Shown here: in pieces, positions 9,118 through 17,910 of the stretch | Layout: the number at the start of each line of letters is the position of its first letter | How positions within the stretch are numbered: the first letter of the stretch is position 1 | Made by a program: the position numbers and the translations under genes | Source of the DNA: Alphaproteobacteria bacterium | GTDB lineage: Bacteria; Pseudomonadota; Alphaproteobacteria; JAEULC01 | Reading direction: 5' to 3' | Assembly (NCBI GenBank): GCA_020851015.1 | Contig: JADZDN010000434.1 | Span: 1-64,000, forward strand | DNA: 64,000 nt | Notes under the pieces: model-generated | What the model was told of the DNA's origin: nothing | The model's input: only the letters and a program-made list of their open reading frames with translations | Databases searched by the model: none

Positions 9118-10035
9118 ATGAGCAGCGTCGGCGACCTGCAGCCCGATCCGACCTCGATCGGCAACATCGCAAAGCCGCCTTTCGTACGGCTGCCAGACGC
9201 CAAACGCCTTTTCGCCGAGCGCGCGGCGCGCCTGCGCGCGCTGGCCGGGGGGCATCCGCTCGCGGCCTACCTTCGTTTCCTTGCCGACCTGTCCGATGCC
9301 CAGGCCCGCATCCAGGTCGACCTGCCGTCGCCGACCATGCCCGGTCCCGACACGATCGCCCGCGCCAGGCAGCACAAGATGCCCTGGCTCGACCGGGACG
9401 CGTTCGCGGCCGACGCGGCGTTCGAGGCGACGATCGACCGGCTTCTCGCGATCGCGGGCGGACTGGAGATGCCGACGAACGCGCGCCAGGCGCTCGAACG
9501 GCTCAAGGCTGCGGACGACCAGGCGCGGGTGGCCATGATCCGCGACGTCCTTGCCGACGCCATTCCGGTCGAGGCGCTGGCCGAGCATGTATTCGTCGCC
9601 GCCGCGCTGCAGGTGCATTTCGCGCGCATGGCCGAGCGGCTGGACAAGAACGGACTGCAGCCCGTGGGCGACGGGGCCTGCCCGGCCTGCGGCGGACCGC
9701 CGGTCTCCTCGCTCGTGGTGGGCTGGGCGGGCGCGCACGGCAGCCGCTTCTGCGCCTGTTCGCTGTGCGGCACGCTGTGGAACTACGTGCGCGCGCGCTG
9801 CACGGCGTGCGGCTCCACCGAGAAGATATCCTATCGCGAGATCGATGGGGCGGGCGGACACGTCAAGGCCGAGATCTGCGAGAAGTGCCGCAGCTACGTG
9901 AAGGTGCTCTACCAGGACAAGGAACCGGCGCTCGATCCGGTGGCCGACGACGCCGCCTCGCTTGGCCTCGATCTGATGGTGCGCGAACTGGGGTTCCGGC
10001 GCGCCGCGGTCAACCCCTTCCTCCTGGGCTATTGA
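9118..10035 (+). CDS. fdhE: formate dehydrogenase accessory protein FdhE
   Basis: 305-residue rubredoxin-like iron-binding protein needed for maturation of respiratory (Tat-exported) formate dehydrogenases. The C-terminal half carries four CxxC pairs (CPACGG, CACSLC, CTACGS, CEKC), the hallmark of FdhE. ATG at 9118 is preferred because GTGAGG lies 7 bp upstream; an in-frame TTG two codons earlier is less likely. Position directly after the structural genes supports a role with FdnGHI rather than with the soluble Fds enzyme. Confidence 0.93.
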   Translation: MSSVGDLQPDPTSIGNIAKPPFVRLPDAKRLFAERAARLRALAGGHPLAAYLRFLADLSDAQARIQVDLPSPTMPGPDTIARARQHKMPWLDRDAFAADAAFEATIDRLLAIAGGLEMPTNARQALERLKAADDQARVAMIRDVLADAIPVEALAEHVFVAAALQVHFARMAERLDKNGLQPVGDGACPACGGPPVSSLVVGWAGAHGSRFCACSLCGTLWNYVRARCTACGSTEKISYREIDGAGGHVKAEICEKCRSYVKVLYQDKEPALDPVADDAASLGLDLMVRELGFRRAAVNPFLLGY

Positions 10036-10051
10036 CCGGGCAACGGGCGCG

Positions 10052-11491
10052 ATGAGCCAGCACGCCGCGCGCCTGCCGCGCATCCCCTCGGTCGACGAGG
10101 TGCTGAAGACCGGCGCCGCGATCGCGGCGATCGGCCGCTTCGGCCGCACCTCGGTATTGGCGGCGATCCGCGGCGCGTTGGATGCGACACGCGGGATGCT
10201 GCTTTCCGGCGGAACCCCGTCGGTCGCCACCGGCGACATCGTGGCCACGGCGGTTGCCGGCCTGGAACGCGACGCGACGCCGAACATCCGGCCGGTCTTC
10301 AACCTTACCGGCACGGTGCTGCACACCAATCTCGGCCGGGCTATCCTGGCGGAGGAGGCGGTCGCGGCCGCGACGATGGCGATGCGCCGGGCGGTCGCGC
10401 TGGAATTCGATCTTCATGGCGGCAAGCGCGGGGAACGCGACGACCATGTGCGCGCGCTGCTGTGCGAGCTGACCGGGGCCGAGGACGCCACCCTGGTCAA
10501 CAACAACGCGGCCGCCGTGCTCCTGGTCCTGAACACGCTGGGCAAGGGCAGGGAGGCGGTGGTCTCGCGCGGCGAGCTGATCGAGATCGGCGGCGCCTTC
10601 CGCATGCCCGACATCATGACCCGCGCCGGGGTGAAACTGGTGGAGATCGGCACCACCAATCGCACCCATCTGCGCGACTACGCCCAGGCGGTCACCGAGA
10701 AGACCGGGCTGGTGCTGAAGGTCCATACCTCGAACTACCGCATCGAGGGATTCACCGCCGCGGTGCCGCCGCGCGAGCTGGCGGCGCTGGCGCACGAGCG
10801 CAAGGTGCCGCTGGTCAACGATCTGGGATCGGGCACGCTGGTCGACCTGGCGCGCTGGGGCCTGGCGCACGAGCCGACCGTGGCCGAGGCCATCGCCGAA
10901 GGGGCGGACGTTATAACCTTCTCCGGCGACAAGCTGCTGGGCGGCCCCCAGGCCGGTTTCATCGTCGGCCGCAAGGAGCTGATCCAGCGCATCAACCGCA
11001 ACCCGATGAAGCGCGCGCTGCGGGTCGACAAGATCCGGCTGGCGGCGATCGAGGCCACGCTGCGCCTCTATCGCGATCCCGACCGGCTGTCCGAGCGACT
11101 GCCGACGCTACGTTTCCTGGCCCGCAAGGCCGCGGACATCGACCGGCAGGCCCGCAGGCTGGCGCCCGCCCTGGCCAAGGCCGCCGGCCAGGGCTTTGCC
11201 GTGGAGGTGGTGGGCTGCACCAGCCAGATCGGCTCCGGCGCCCTGCCGGCCGAGACCCTGCCCAGCGCCGCGCTCGCGCTGCGGCCGGTGCAGGGCCGGG
11301 CCAGCGGCCGGGGGAGCGGCCGCGCCCTGGCGGGGCTGGCGGATGCGCTGCGCGGCCTTCCCGTGCCCGTGATCGGCCGTGTCGCCGATGGCGCGCTGGT
11401 CCTGGACCTGCGCTGCCTGGACGATGAACCGGGGTTCCTGGCCAATCTGACGGGCTTGGGCAGCGGCGGGGGAGCCGATGGGCTGGCTTGA
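10052..11491 (+). CDS. selA: L-seryl-tRNA(Sec) selenium transferase
   Basis: 479-residue PLP enzyme that converts Ser-tRNA(Sec) to Sec-tRNA(Sec) using selenophosphate. The PLP lysine is Lys294 in [12 protein letters not shown], matching Lys295 of E. coli SelA, and the N-terminal tRNA-binding region and the [13 protein letters not shown] motif are present. Length is normal for SelA. It overlaps the following Sel1-repeat gene by 14 bp. SelD, which makes selenophosphate, is not in the window. Confidence 0.96.
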   Translation: MSQHAARLPRIPSVDEVLKTGAAIAAIGRFGRTSVLAAIRGALDATRGMLLSGGTPSVATGDIVATAVAGLERDATPNIRPVFNLTGTVLHTNLGRAILAEEAVAAATMAMRRAVALEFDLHGGKRGERDDHVRALLCELTGAEDATLVNNNAAAVLLVLNTLGKGREAVVSRGELIEIGGAFRMPDIMTRAGVKLVEIGTTNRTHLRDYAQAVTEKTGLVLKVHTSNYRIEGFTAAVPPRELAALAHERKVPLVNDLGSGTLVDLARWGLAHEPTVAEAIAEGADVITFSGDKLLGGPQAGFIVGRKELIQRINRNPMKRALRVDKIRLAAIEATLRLYRDPDRLSERLPTLRFLARKAADIDRQARRLAPALAKAAGQGFAVEVVGCTSQIGSGALPAETLPSAALALRPVQGRASGRGSGRALAGLADALRGLPVPVIGRVADGALVLDLRCLDDEPGFLANLTGLGSGGGADGLA

Positions 11492-12278
11492 CCGCCTGGC
11501 GCGCCGCGGCGCAAGCGCGACGGCACCGGCTGACGTGCCGGCACGCCTGGTCCAGGCAATGGAGGCCGCCAGCCGGGCCGACTACCCCGCCGCCCTGGCG
11601 ATCTGGGAGCCGCTCGCCCAGGCCGGGGTGGCCCGGGCCCAGAACAATATCGGCGCCTGCTTCGCCGAGGGGCTGGGCGTCGCGCGCGACCCCAAGCTGG
11701 CCGCGCGCGGGCTGGCCCCGGCCGCGGCGGCCGGCGACCCGGTGGCCCAGCGCAACCTCGCCTCGCTGCATTTCAAGGGTGCGGGCATCGACCAGGACTA
11801 TGCGCGCGCCGCCGAGCTCTATCGCGCCGCCGCCGAGCAGGGTGACGGTCCGGCCCAGGACATGCTGAGCTGGATGCTGCTGGAAGGCGAGGTGATGCCC
11901 CCCGATCCCGCCGAGGCGCGGCGCTGGGCCTTGGCCGCCGCCGCGCAGGGGGTGGCCGCGTCGATGACCAGGTTGGGCATGATCCATCACAACGCGCTGG
12001 GCGTGGATCGCGATCCCGCGGCGGCGGCGACATGGTGGACCAAGGCGGCGGCGCTGGGCGATGCCGACGGCCAGGCGATGCTGGGCGCGGCCTTTCACCT
12101 GGGTGCGGGCGTCGCGCGCGACCCGGTGACCGCGCTGGCCTGGCTCCTGCGCGCGCGCGCCGGCGGCAGCCTGCTGGCCGATCCGTTCTTCCTGCCCGCG
12201 CGCGACGCGTTGACGCCGAGCCAGGTGGCCGAGGCCGGGCGGCGCGCGGCCGAGCCCCTGCCGATGCCGGCGTTATGA
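11478..12278 (+). CDS. Sel1-repeat (TPR-like) protein
   Basis: 266-residue protein built mainly of about five Sel1-like repeats (residues about 35-230), recognised by recurring A.(Y/W)...AA..G...A(Q/M)..L(G/S) units such as [21 protein letters not shown] and [21 protein letters not shown]. There is no signal peptide or membrane segment, so it is probably a cytoplasmic adaptor. It is wedged between selA and selB with overlaps on both sides (14 bp and 4 bp), so it is co-expressed with the selenocysteine machinery. Its specific role is unknown; Sel1 repeats usually mediate protein-protein contacts. Confidence 0.85.
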   Translation: MGWLDRLARRGASATAPADVPARLVQAMEAASRADYPAALAIWEPLAQAGVARAQNNIGACFAEGLGVARDPKLAARGLAPAAAAGDPVAQRNLASLHFKGAGIDQDYARAAELYRAAAEQGDGPAQDMLSWMLLEGEVMPPDPAEARRWALAAAAQGVAASMTRLGMIHHNALGVDRDPAAAATWWTKAAALGDADGQAMLGAAFHLGAGVARDPVTALAWLLRARAGGSLLADPFFLPARDALTPSQVAEAGRRAAEPLPMPAL

Positions 12279-14356
12279 TCGTCGGGACCGCCGGCCATAT
12301 CGACCATGGCAAGACCTCGCTGGTCCGCGCGCTCACCGGCGTCGATACCGACCGCCTGAAAGAGGAGAAGGCGCGCGGCATCACCATCGACCTGGGCTTC
12401 GCCTACTTGCCCACGCCCGACGGCGGCACGCTCGGCTTCGTCGACGTGCCCGGCCACGAGAAGTTCGTGCACAACATGCTGGCGGGCGCGACCGGCATCG
12501 ACTATGTGCTGCTGGCCGTCGCCGCCGATGACGGGGTGATGCCGCAAACCCGCGAACACCTCGCCATCGTCGATCTCCTGGGCATCGGGCGCGGTGTCGT
12601 CGCGCTCACCAAGGCCGATCTGGCGGACGCGCCGCGACGCGCCGAGGTCGAGGCCGAGCTGCGCCACGTGCTGGCGCCGACCGGGTTGAAGGGCGCGGCC
12701 ATCGTTCCGGTTTCGACGGTGACCGGCGAGGGCGTGGAGGCCTTGCGCGCCCAGCTTTTTGACGCCGCGCGGGACATGCGCGGCCGCGGCGCGAACGGTC
12801 GCTTCCGCCTGGCGGTGGACCGCTGCTTCACCCTCGTGGGCACCGGCACCGTCGTGACCGGCACGGTGCTGTCGGGATCGGTCGCGGTCGGCGATCAGGT
12901 GACGATCAGCCCCTCCGGCCTGTCCGCCCGCGTCCGCTCGATTCACGCCCAGAATCGCCCGGCCGAGCGCGGCCTGGCCGGGCAGCGCTGCGCGCTCAAC
13001 CTGGCCGGCGAGGGCATCGCCAAGGACGCGATCCAGCGCGGCGACGTGGTGTTGGACCCGGCGCTGCACGCGCCGACCGATCGGATCGACGCGACCCTGC
13101 GCGTGCTGCGCGCCGAGGCCAGGCCGGTCGGTCAGTGGATGCCCGTGCGCCTGCACCACGCCGCGACCGAGCTTGGCGCCCGCGTCGTGCTGCTGGGCGA
13201 AGCGCCGATCGCGCCGGGCGAGGAGGCGCCGGTCCAGCTCGTACTCGAGCGCCCGATCGCGGCGGCGGCGGGCGACCGCTTCGTGCTGCGGGACACTTCG
13301 GCGCAGCGCACGATCGGCGGCGGGCGTTTCCTCGACCTGCGCGCCCCCGCGCGTAAGCGCCGCACGCCCGAGCGCCGCGCGCAGCTCGCGGCTCATGGCC
13401 TGGCGGACCCGGGCCAGGCGCTCGTCGCGCTGCTGGACGCGCCGCCCGGCCATGTCGAGCTGGTGACGTTCGCACGCGACCGCGCGATCGCGGCGGAGGA
13501 GCTGGCGGCGCTGGCGGACAAGCTGGGCGTCGTGCGCATTCCCGCGGGCAGCCAGGTACTGGGGCTTTCTGCCGCCGGCTGGACGCGGCTGCGCGGCGGC
13601 ATCATGGCCATCTTGAAGGAATTCCACGCCGCCAACCCCGACCTCGCGGGTATCGGGCTCGAACGCCTGCGCATGCAGATGCAGCCGCGCCTGCCCGCGC
13701 CGGCATTCGGCGCCGTGCTGCAGGGCCTGGCGAAGGGAGGCGAACTGGCGCTTGACGGCGCCTGGGTACGCCTGGCCGGGCATTCCGTGCGCCTTACGCC
13801 GCAGGATGAGGCGATATGGGCGCGGGTGCGCCCGCTGCTGGGCGGCAAGGAACGGTTCCGCCCGCCCAGGGTGCGCGACATCGCGGGCATGCTGGGCGCG
13901 CCCGAGGCTGCCTTGCGCAAGCTGCTGAAGCTGCTGGGTCGCCTCGGCAAGGTGGATGAGGTGGCGCAGGACCATTTCTTCCTGCGCGGCACGGTGGCGG
14001 AGCTGGTCGAGATCGCGGTGGATATCGCCGCCAAGGCCGAGAGCGGCCAGTTCACCGCCGCGCAACTGCGCGACCGGCTGGACAACGGGCGCAAGGTCGC
14101 GATCCAGATCCTCGACTTCTTCGACCGCCACGGCCTCACCTTGCGCCGCGGCGACTTGCGGCGCATCAACAAGCACCGCCTCGATCTGTTTCGCCGGCCG
14201 GCCGACGAGCCGGCGCCGGCGGACGTCAACAAACCTGGAAGAGAATCGTCCCCGGTGGGGCGTCCGGACTTCAAATCCGGGAGGGGCCGCGAGACGGTCT
14301 TTGGTGGGTTCGACTCCCACTCTCTTCCGCCAACTTCCCGGGGAAGCGCGCGATGA
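12275..14356 (+). CDS. selB: selenocysteine-specific elongation factor SelB, reading frame running through tRNA-Sec
   Basis: GTPase that delivers Sec-tRNA to UGA codons marked by a SECIS hairpin. An EF-Tu-like N-terminus shows [16 protein letters not shown] and TKAD, followed by beta-barrel domains and C-terminal winged helices that bind SECIS RNA, ending near LDLFRRP (about residue 640). ATG at 12275 overlaps the upstream stop by four bases and gives the canonical start [14 protein letters not shown]. The frame then continues about 50 codons beyond the last recognisable helix. Residues 655-686 are encoded by the tRNA-Sec gene itself, which starts exactly on a codon boundary. The stop at 14356 overlaps the next start (ATGA). 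The extended protein would be 693 residues against 614 in E. coli. Confidence 0.95.
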   Translation: MIVGTAGHIDHGKTSLVRALTGVDTDRLKEEKARGITIDLGFAYLPTPDGGTLGFVDVPGHEKFVHNMLAGATGIDYVLLAVAADDGVMPQTREHLAIVDLLGIGRGVVALTKADLADAPRRAEVEAELRHVLAPTGLKGAAIVPVSTVTGEGVEALRAQLFDAARDMRGRGANGRFRLAVDRCFTLVGTGTVVTGTVLSGSVAVGDQVTISPSGLSARVRSIHAQNRPAERGLAGQRCALNLAGEGIAKDAIQRGDVVLDPALHAPTDRIDATLRVLRAEARPVGQWMPVRLHHAATELGARVVLLGEAPIAPGEEAPVQLVLERPIAAAAGDRFVLRDTSAQRTIGGGRFLDLRAPARKRRTPERRAQLAAHGLADPGQALVALLDAPPGHVELVTFARDRAIAAEELAALADKLGVVRIPAGSQVLGLSAAGWTRLRGGIMAILKEFHAANPDLAGIGLERLRMQMQPRLPAPAFGAVLQGLAKGGELALDGAWVRLAGHSVRLTPQDEAIWARVRPLLGGKERFRPPRVRDIAGMLGAPEAALRKLLKLLGRLGKVDEVAQDHFFLRGTVAELVEIAVDIAAKAESGQFTAAQLRDRLDNGRKVAIQILDFFDRHGLTLRRGDLRRINKHRLDLFRRPADEPAPADVNKPGRESSPVGRPDFKSGRGRETVFGGFDSHSLPPTSRGSAR
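14237..14332 (+). tRNA. selC: tRNA-Sec (anticodon UCA)
   Basis: 96 nt including encoded CCA. It has the bacterial tRNA-Sec architecture: an 8-bp acceptor stem (GGAAGAGA / TCTCTTCC), a 6-bp D stem with 4-nt loop (CGTCCC-CGGT-GGGGCG), anticodon loop CTTCAAA with UCA at 14271-14273, a long variable arm (GGCCG-CGAGA-CGGTC) and a 5-bp T stem around TTCGACT. It closely resembles E. coli selC. It lies on the same strand as selB and wholly inside its reading frame. No separate promoter is evident, so it is probably processed from the selAB transcript. Confidence 0.97.
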
Positions 14357-14817
14357 CTGCCACGCCGCTCGACACCTATATGAACGGACTGCAACAGGCA
14401 GCCAATGAAGCAAATGTAGCCGAAGAGGCCTTGCGCAAGGACATGATGCGGCGGGTCAAGGCGATGGAGCAGGAACGCGCCTTCGCCTTCCGCCGGCTGA
14501 ACCTGATGCGCGACGTGACCGCCGCCATTGCCGGCGCCAAGGACGAAGCCGAAGCGGTCGCGCGCGGCTCGGCCGTCATGCTGCGGGAGATCGGCTGGAA
14601 CGGCGCCAGCAAGGCGCAGAAAGAAGTCGTCGAGCGGTTCGGCCCGGTGATCGTCGCGCTGCGCGAGGCGGCGGCGCCTCTGCCGAAGGACGACGCGAAT
14701 GCCGCGATCGTGGCGGCGCTGCGCGACTTCGAGCAATGGTACGCGGTCCATCGCAACGGACCATTCCTGGCCCTGATGGAGCGCGAACCGCTGGAGCTGC
14801 CGCTTGTCGAGATCTGA
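14353..14817 (+). CDS. uncharacterised protein of the selenocysteine/lipoyl operon (A)
   Basis: 154-residue soluble, predominantly helical protein that I do not recognise. The first 60 residues are rich in E, R, K, A and M and look like a long amphipathic helix or short coiled coil. It has no cysteines, no signal peptide and no membrane segment. ATG at 14353 overlaps the stop of the extended selB frame (ATGA), with GGGGAAG upstream as a possible ribosome site. It heads a run of five nearly overlapping genes ending in a GcvH-like carrier, so it is likely a partner in that system. Confidence 0.75.
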   Translation: MTATPLDTYMNGLQQAANEANVAEEALRKDMMRRVKAMEQERAFAFRRLNLMRDVTAAIAGAKDEAEAVARGSAVMLREIGWNGASKAQKEVVERFGPVIVALREAAAPLPKDDANAAIVAALRDFEQWYAVHRNGPFLALMEREPLELPLVEI

Positions 14818-15202
14818 GCCGGAAGACCCTGCCTTCCTGTTCGACGATTGGGTGGTGCAGGAGTTCCGCCGCGACGGCGGTTTCACCGCGCTGATCGTGC
14901 TGGTCGCCATCGCCGGCGGAGCGATCGAGCCGCTGCGATCGAGCTTCGCGCACGTGATCGGCGACGAGCTGGACTGGGCGCAGCTCTCGGGCCTGCTGGC
15001 GGGCGCCGGCGTGCAATGGGACGGGGTCATGATCGAGGCGGTTCGGGCGGAGGACGGCGGGCCGCTCGACAACCCGTCTGCCCGGGTCGCGCTGCGCGTG
15101 CTGGAGCACAGGATCGACGAGGATCGCCTGGCCATCAACGACGGGCATTTCTTCGACCAATGGGGCCGGCGCATGAAGGTCGAGCAGGTCGAGTCGCGAT
15201 GA
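14804..15202 (+). CDS. uncharacterised protein of the selenocysteine/lipoyl operon (B)
   Basis: 132-residue protein of unknown function. A hydrophobic stretch (FTALIVLVAIAGGAIEPL, about residues 27-44) might be a buried helix or a weak membrane contact; the C-terminal half is polar. The predicted start is TTG at 14804, 14 bp inside the previous gene; no better ATG exists. The stop overlaps the next start by four bases. Conservation cannot be judged here, but the tight overlaps on both sides favour a real co-translated gene. Confidence 0.68.
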   Translation: MSRSEPEDPAFLFDDWVVQEFRRDGGFTALIVLVAIAGGAIEPLRSSFAHVIGDELDWAQLSGLLAGAGVQWDGVMIEAVRAEDGGPLDNPSARVALRVLEHRIDEDRLAINDGHFFDQWGRRMKVEQVESR

Positions 15203-15942
15203 CCGGCACGCTGCGCCTGGTCGACACGGGGCTCGGGCCGGCGCGTTGGAACGTGGCCATGACGGCCGCGCTGGCGGCGTCGCATCGGCCCGGCGCAATC
15301 ACGTTGCGCTTCCACCGCTACCCGCCCTCGGTCCTGCTCGGCCTGCACCAGGCCTTGGCGCGCGAGGTGCGTCTGGACCGATGCGCCCGACGGGGTATCG
15401 CGATCGCGCGGCGCGCCAGCGGCGGCGGCGCGGTCTACATGGACGCGGGCGTCCTCGCGTTCGATGTGATTGCCGATCGCAGGCGCTTCGGCGGGTGCCT
15501 GGACCGCGCCGGCGACCTGCTTTGCGCGGGAATCGCGGACGCGCTTGGCCGCTTCGGCCTTGACGCCACGGCGGCCGCCGGCGCGGTGATCGCCGGCGGC
15601 CGGAAGGTCTGCGGCACGAGCGGCCTGGCGGATGGCCCCGTAGTGGTGTTCCAGGCCAGCCTGCTGATCGCGTGCGATCTCGCGGCCATGGCCGACGTCC
15701 TGACGGTGGCAAGCAACCCGCAGGCGCTGGCCGCCAGGGTTGCCACGATTGCGACGTTGTTGCTTGGCCGCGCGCCCGAGCACGGCGCGCTGGTGGAAAG
15801 GCTTGGCGCCGCAATCGGGGACCGGCTGGGCATGGCCATCGCGCCGGGCTCGCTCGATCAACGCGAGCGGGACTTGGCAGCCCGATTCCACGCCGAGCGC
15901 TTCGGCAGCGATGCCTTCGTGGAGGGCAGGGAGGCGGCGTGA
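15199..15942 (+). CDS. lipoate-protein ligase A/biotin ligase-like protein
   Basis: 247-residue member of the BPL/LplA/LipB fold. Two family motifs are clear: RRASGGGAVYMD, matching the RR.SGGGAV..D nucleotide-binding loop, and GGRKVCGTSG, matching the RK..G(S/T) catalytic lysine segment. The short length lacks the C-terminal domain of E. coli LplA, like LplA-like proteins dedicated to one target. The likely substrate is the GcvH-like protein encoded two genes downstream; ligase versus amidotransferase activity cannot be decided from sequence. It overlaps both neighbours by four bases. Confidence 0.85.
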   Translation: MTGTLRLVDTGLGPARWNVAMTAALAASHRPGAITLRFHRYPPSVLLGLHQALAREVRLDRCARRGIAIARRASGGGAVYMDAGVLAFDVIADRRRFGGCLDRAGDLLCAGIADALGRFGLDATAAAGAVIAGGRKVCGTSGLADGPVVVFQASLLIACDLAAMADVLTVASNPQALAARVATIATLLLGRAPEHGALVERLGAAIGDRLGMAIAPGSLDQRERDLAARFHAERFGSDAFVEGREAA

Positions 15943-16316
15943 CCAAGCGGCTGGTGATCGTGCTGGTCAACACCGATCCGCGCAATGCCGAGGAGCTGGG
16001 CGCGCCGTTCTATCACGCCGCCGTCGCCGCCTCGATGGACTACGAGGTCGACGTGATCTGCGCGGCTGCCGCCGGCAAGCTGCTGCGCAAGGGCGTCGCC
16101 GAGGCCCTGCGGGTCAAGGAGGGCGGCGACATGACCGTCCACGACTGGATCAGGCGCGCGCACGAGGAAGGTGCCAAGATCTGGGCCTGCCCGGCCAACC
16201 TGGAGATGCAGGCGATCGACCGCGCCGAGCTGATCGCGGAGTGCGACGGGGTGATGGGCGCGGCCGCCATGATCCAGGCCATCATGGGCGAGGATTGCCG
16301 CGTGCTGAGCTACTGA
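15939..16316 (+). CDS. DsrE/DsrF-like sulfur-carrier family protein
   Basis: 125-residue protein with the DsrE-type alpha/beta fold pattern: a hydrophobic first strand (KRLVIVLVNTDP), a central helix and a late strand carrying Cys84 (IWACPANLEM), the position of the sulfur-binding cysteine in DsrE3-like proteins. Other cysteines are C41, the ECDG cysteine and the DCRV cysteine. GTG start at 15939 overlaps the upstream stop (GTGA). DsrE proteins carry persulfide sulfur between partners; here the neighbours are a lipoate ligase and a lipoyl-carrier-like protein, suggesting sulfur or selenium transfer. Partner and substrate are unknown. Confidence 0.75.
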   Translation: MTKRLVIVLVNTDPRNAEELGAPFYHAAVAASMDYEVDVICAAAAGKLLRKGVAEALRVKEGGDMTVHDWIRRAHEEGAKIWACPANLEMQAIDRAELIAECDGVMGAAAMIQAIMGEDCRVLSY

Positions 16317-16326
16317 GGCGCCTTCG

Positions 16327-16767
16327 ATGGTATTCGTGCGCGGTTGCGCCTTTCCCGAGGAACACTACTTCGACGTGGCCAACCAGATCTGGTACGAGCC
16401 CTTGCCCGACGGCGGGTTGCGGGCGGGCTTCACGTCGATCGCCCTAGCGCTCGCCGGACAGGTGCTGGTGTTCACGCCGAAGCGCGTCGGCCTGACGTTC
16501 GAGAAGGGGCGGTCCTTCGCCACGATCGAGGGCGGCAAATGGGCCGGCTCGGCGCGCGCCGCGTTCGCAGGAACGATCGTGGCCCGCAACGAAGCCCTGG
16601 TCGCGCGGCCGACCATGGCGAACCTCGATCCCTACGGCGAGGGCTGGATGATCGTCGCGCGGCCGGCCGCGGCGAACTGGAGAACCGGTCTGGTAACCGG
16701 CGCCGCCGTCGCCGGCGCATTCGAGGCCTGGATGGAGGCCGAGGAGGTGGCGGGCTGCGGCGGTTGA
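16327..16767 (+). CDS. GcvH-like (lipoyl-carrier) protein
   Basis: 146-residue protein with a glycine-cleavage H-protein fold signature. Lys71 in EGGKWAGS aligns with the lipoylated lysine motif E-x-x-K-A of GcvH, followed by the AFAGTIVARNEAL strand and the typical NLDPYGEGWMI segment. It differs from housekeeping GcvH: there is no gcvT or gcvP beside it and it ends in CGG. It lies 10 bp after the DsrE-like gene and is the last gene of the run. By analogy with the LbpA lipoate-binding proteins of the sHdr sulfur-oxidation system it may carry a bound sulfur or C1 intermediate. Confidence 0.8.
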   Translation: MVFVRGCAFPEEHYFDVANQIWYEPLPDGGLRAGFTSIALALAGQVLVFTPKRVGLTFEKGRSFATIEGGKWAGSARAAFAGTIVARNEALVARPTMANLDPYGEGWMIVARPAAANWRTGLVTGAAVAGAFEAWMEAEEVAGCGG

Positions 16768-16800
16768 AGGTGCCGGCTCCAAGGCATCAGGCCAATCGCG

Positions 16801-17886
16801 CTAAGCGGCCGAGGCGGGGGCGGGCGCGCCAACGCGATCCAAGCCGCCGAATTGCTTGGCGAGTTGCGGCATGACCTCGGTCCCGAAGCGTTCCATCGAC
16901 TTGAGGACCCGGGCCTGCGGAATGCCGGGTATGGCCATGAAGCAGCTCACATGCGTGGGGCGCAGCGCTTCGAACTCGCGGCCGAGCTTTTCCACCACCG
17001 CGGCCGGCGGCCCGACGATCATGCGCCGGGCGATTTCCTCCAGCGGCGGCTCGTCGGCGGCGGGAATCTCCTTGAGGAAGCCGCCGTCCACCTCGCCATA
17101 GCGCTGGCGCATCGACAACGCGATGCGGCGGATGTAGCGGGCTCCCTCGGCGGCCTGCAGCGCCTCGTCCTTGTCGTCGGTGACGAACATGTAGCGCTGC
17201 ATGGCGAAAGGTGCGCGGGCGGGATCGCCGCCGGCCTCGACGTAGTATTGCACCACCTTGTCGTGGGTCTGCTTGATCTGCTCGAGGCTGTTCCAGCCGG
17301 TCGTGAAGAACGGAACATAGCCGCTTCGGGCAATGCGCCGCTGGGTTTCGGGATCGTTGAGCAGGCCGGCGACGTAGATCGGAATGCGCTTCTGCAACGG
17401 CCGAACGCGGCAATAGGTATCCGTCACCTTGACCAGCTTGCCCTGGTATCCGAACGGCTCGCCGGCGAGGAAGCGTTCGACGAGGTCCAGCTTCTCCAGG
17501 AAGATGTTGCGGCCTTCCTTCAGGTCGACGCCGAACTTGTGGAACTCGTATTCCTGATAGCCGCTGCCGAAGCCCAGCACCAGGCGCCCGTCGCTCAGGT
17601 TGTCGGCCACGGCAATGTCTTCGAGCATCCGGATCGGCTCGTAAAGCGGCGCGACAATGACGCCCGGCGCCAGTTTGATCCTGCTGGTCTTGGCCGCCAT
17701 GTAGGTGAGCATGGTCAGCGGCGACGGACAAAGGCAGTAGTTGGAGAAGTGGTGTTCGGCGAACCAGGCGATCTCGAACCCGATCTGTTCGACCATCTGC
17801 ACTTGCTCGACCATCTCGGCGTAGATCTGGCGCGCCGGCTTCTTCGGATCGCGCTGCGTCATCAGGCTGAAGAGACCAAAATGCAT
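16801..17886 (-). CDS. LLM-class (luciferase-like) flavin-dependent monooxygenase
   Basis: 361-residue TIM-barrel flavin monooxygenase. The N-terminus MHFGLFSLM, AWFAEHHFSNY and the long GR.LGFGSGY segment are typical of LuxA-like enzymes using FMNH2 and O2. It needs a flavin reductase partner, not found nearby. Last gene of the minus-strand operon with two SDRs and an ABC importer. Substrate unknown; the LLM class includes enzymes attacking sulfonates, dimethyl sulfide, nitriloacetate and alkanes. ATG at 17886 is 24 bp after the upstream SDR. Confidence 0.85.
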   Translation of the reverse strand: MHFGLFSLMTQRDPKKPARQIYAEMVEQVQMVEQIGFEIAWFAEHHFSNYCLCPSPLTMLTYMAAKTSRIKLAPGVIVAPLYEPIRMLEDIAVADNLSDGRLVLGFGSGYQEYEFHKFGVDLKEGRNIFLEKLDLVERFLAGEPFGYQGKLVKVTDTYCRVRPLQKRIPIYVAGLLNDPETQRRIARSGYVPFFTTGWNSLEQIKQTHDKVVQYYVEAGGDPARAPFAMQRYMFVTDDKDEALQAAEGARYIRRIALSMRQRYGEVDGGFLKEIPAADEPPLEEIARRMIVGPPAAVVEKLGREFEALRPTHVSCFMAIPGIPQARVLKSMERFGTEVMPQLAKQFGGLDRVGAPAPASAA

Positions 17887-17910
17887 TGCCTGCTCCCGGT
17901 GCTTGAACGG

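Noticed and set aside
12032..12274. N-terminal extension of SelB upstream of 12275
   Set aside because: It translates the Sel1-repeat gene in the wrong frame and lacks SelB homology; the GTPase N-terminus starts at ATG 12275.
12095..14413. Long minus-strand open frame antisense to selB and tRNA-Sec
   Set aside because: No family resemblance; composition typical of an antisense shadow of a high-GC gene.
16327..16767. Housekeeping glycine-cleavage H protein
   Set aside because: No gcvT/gcvP neighbours, divergent N-terminal half and unusual C-terminus; better treated as a GcvH-like dedicated carrier.
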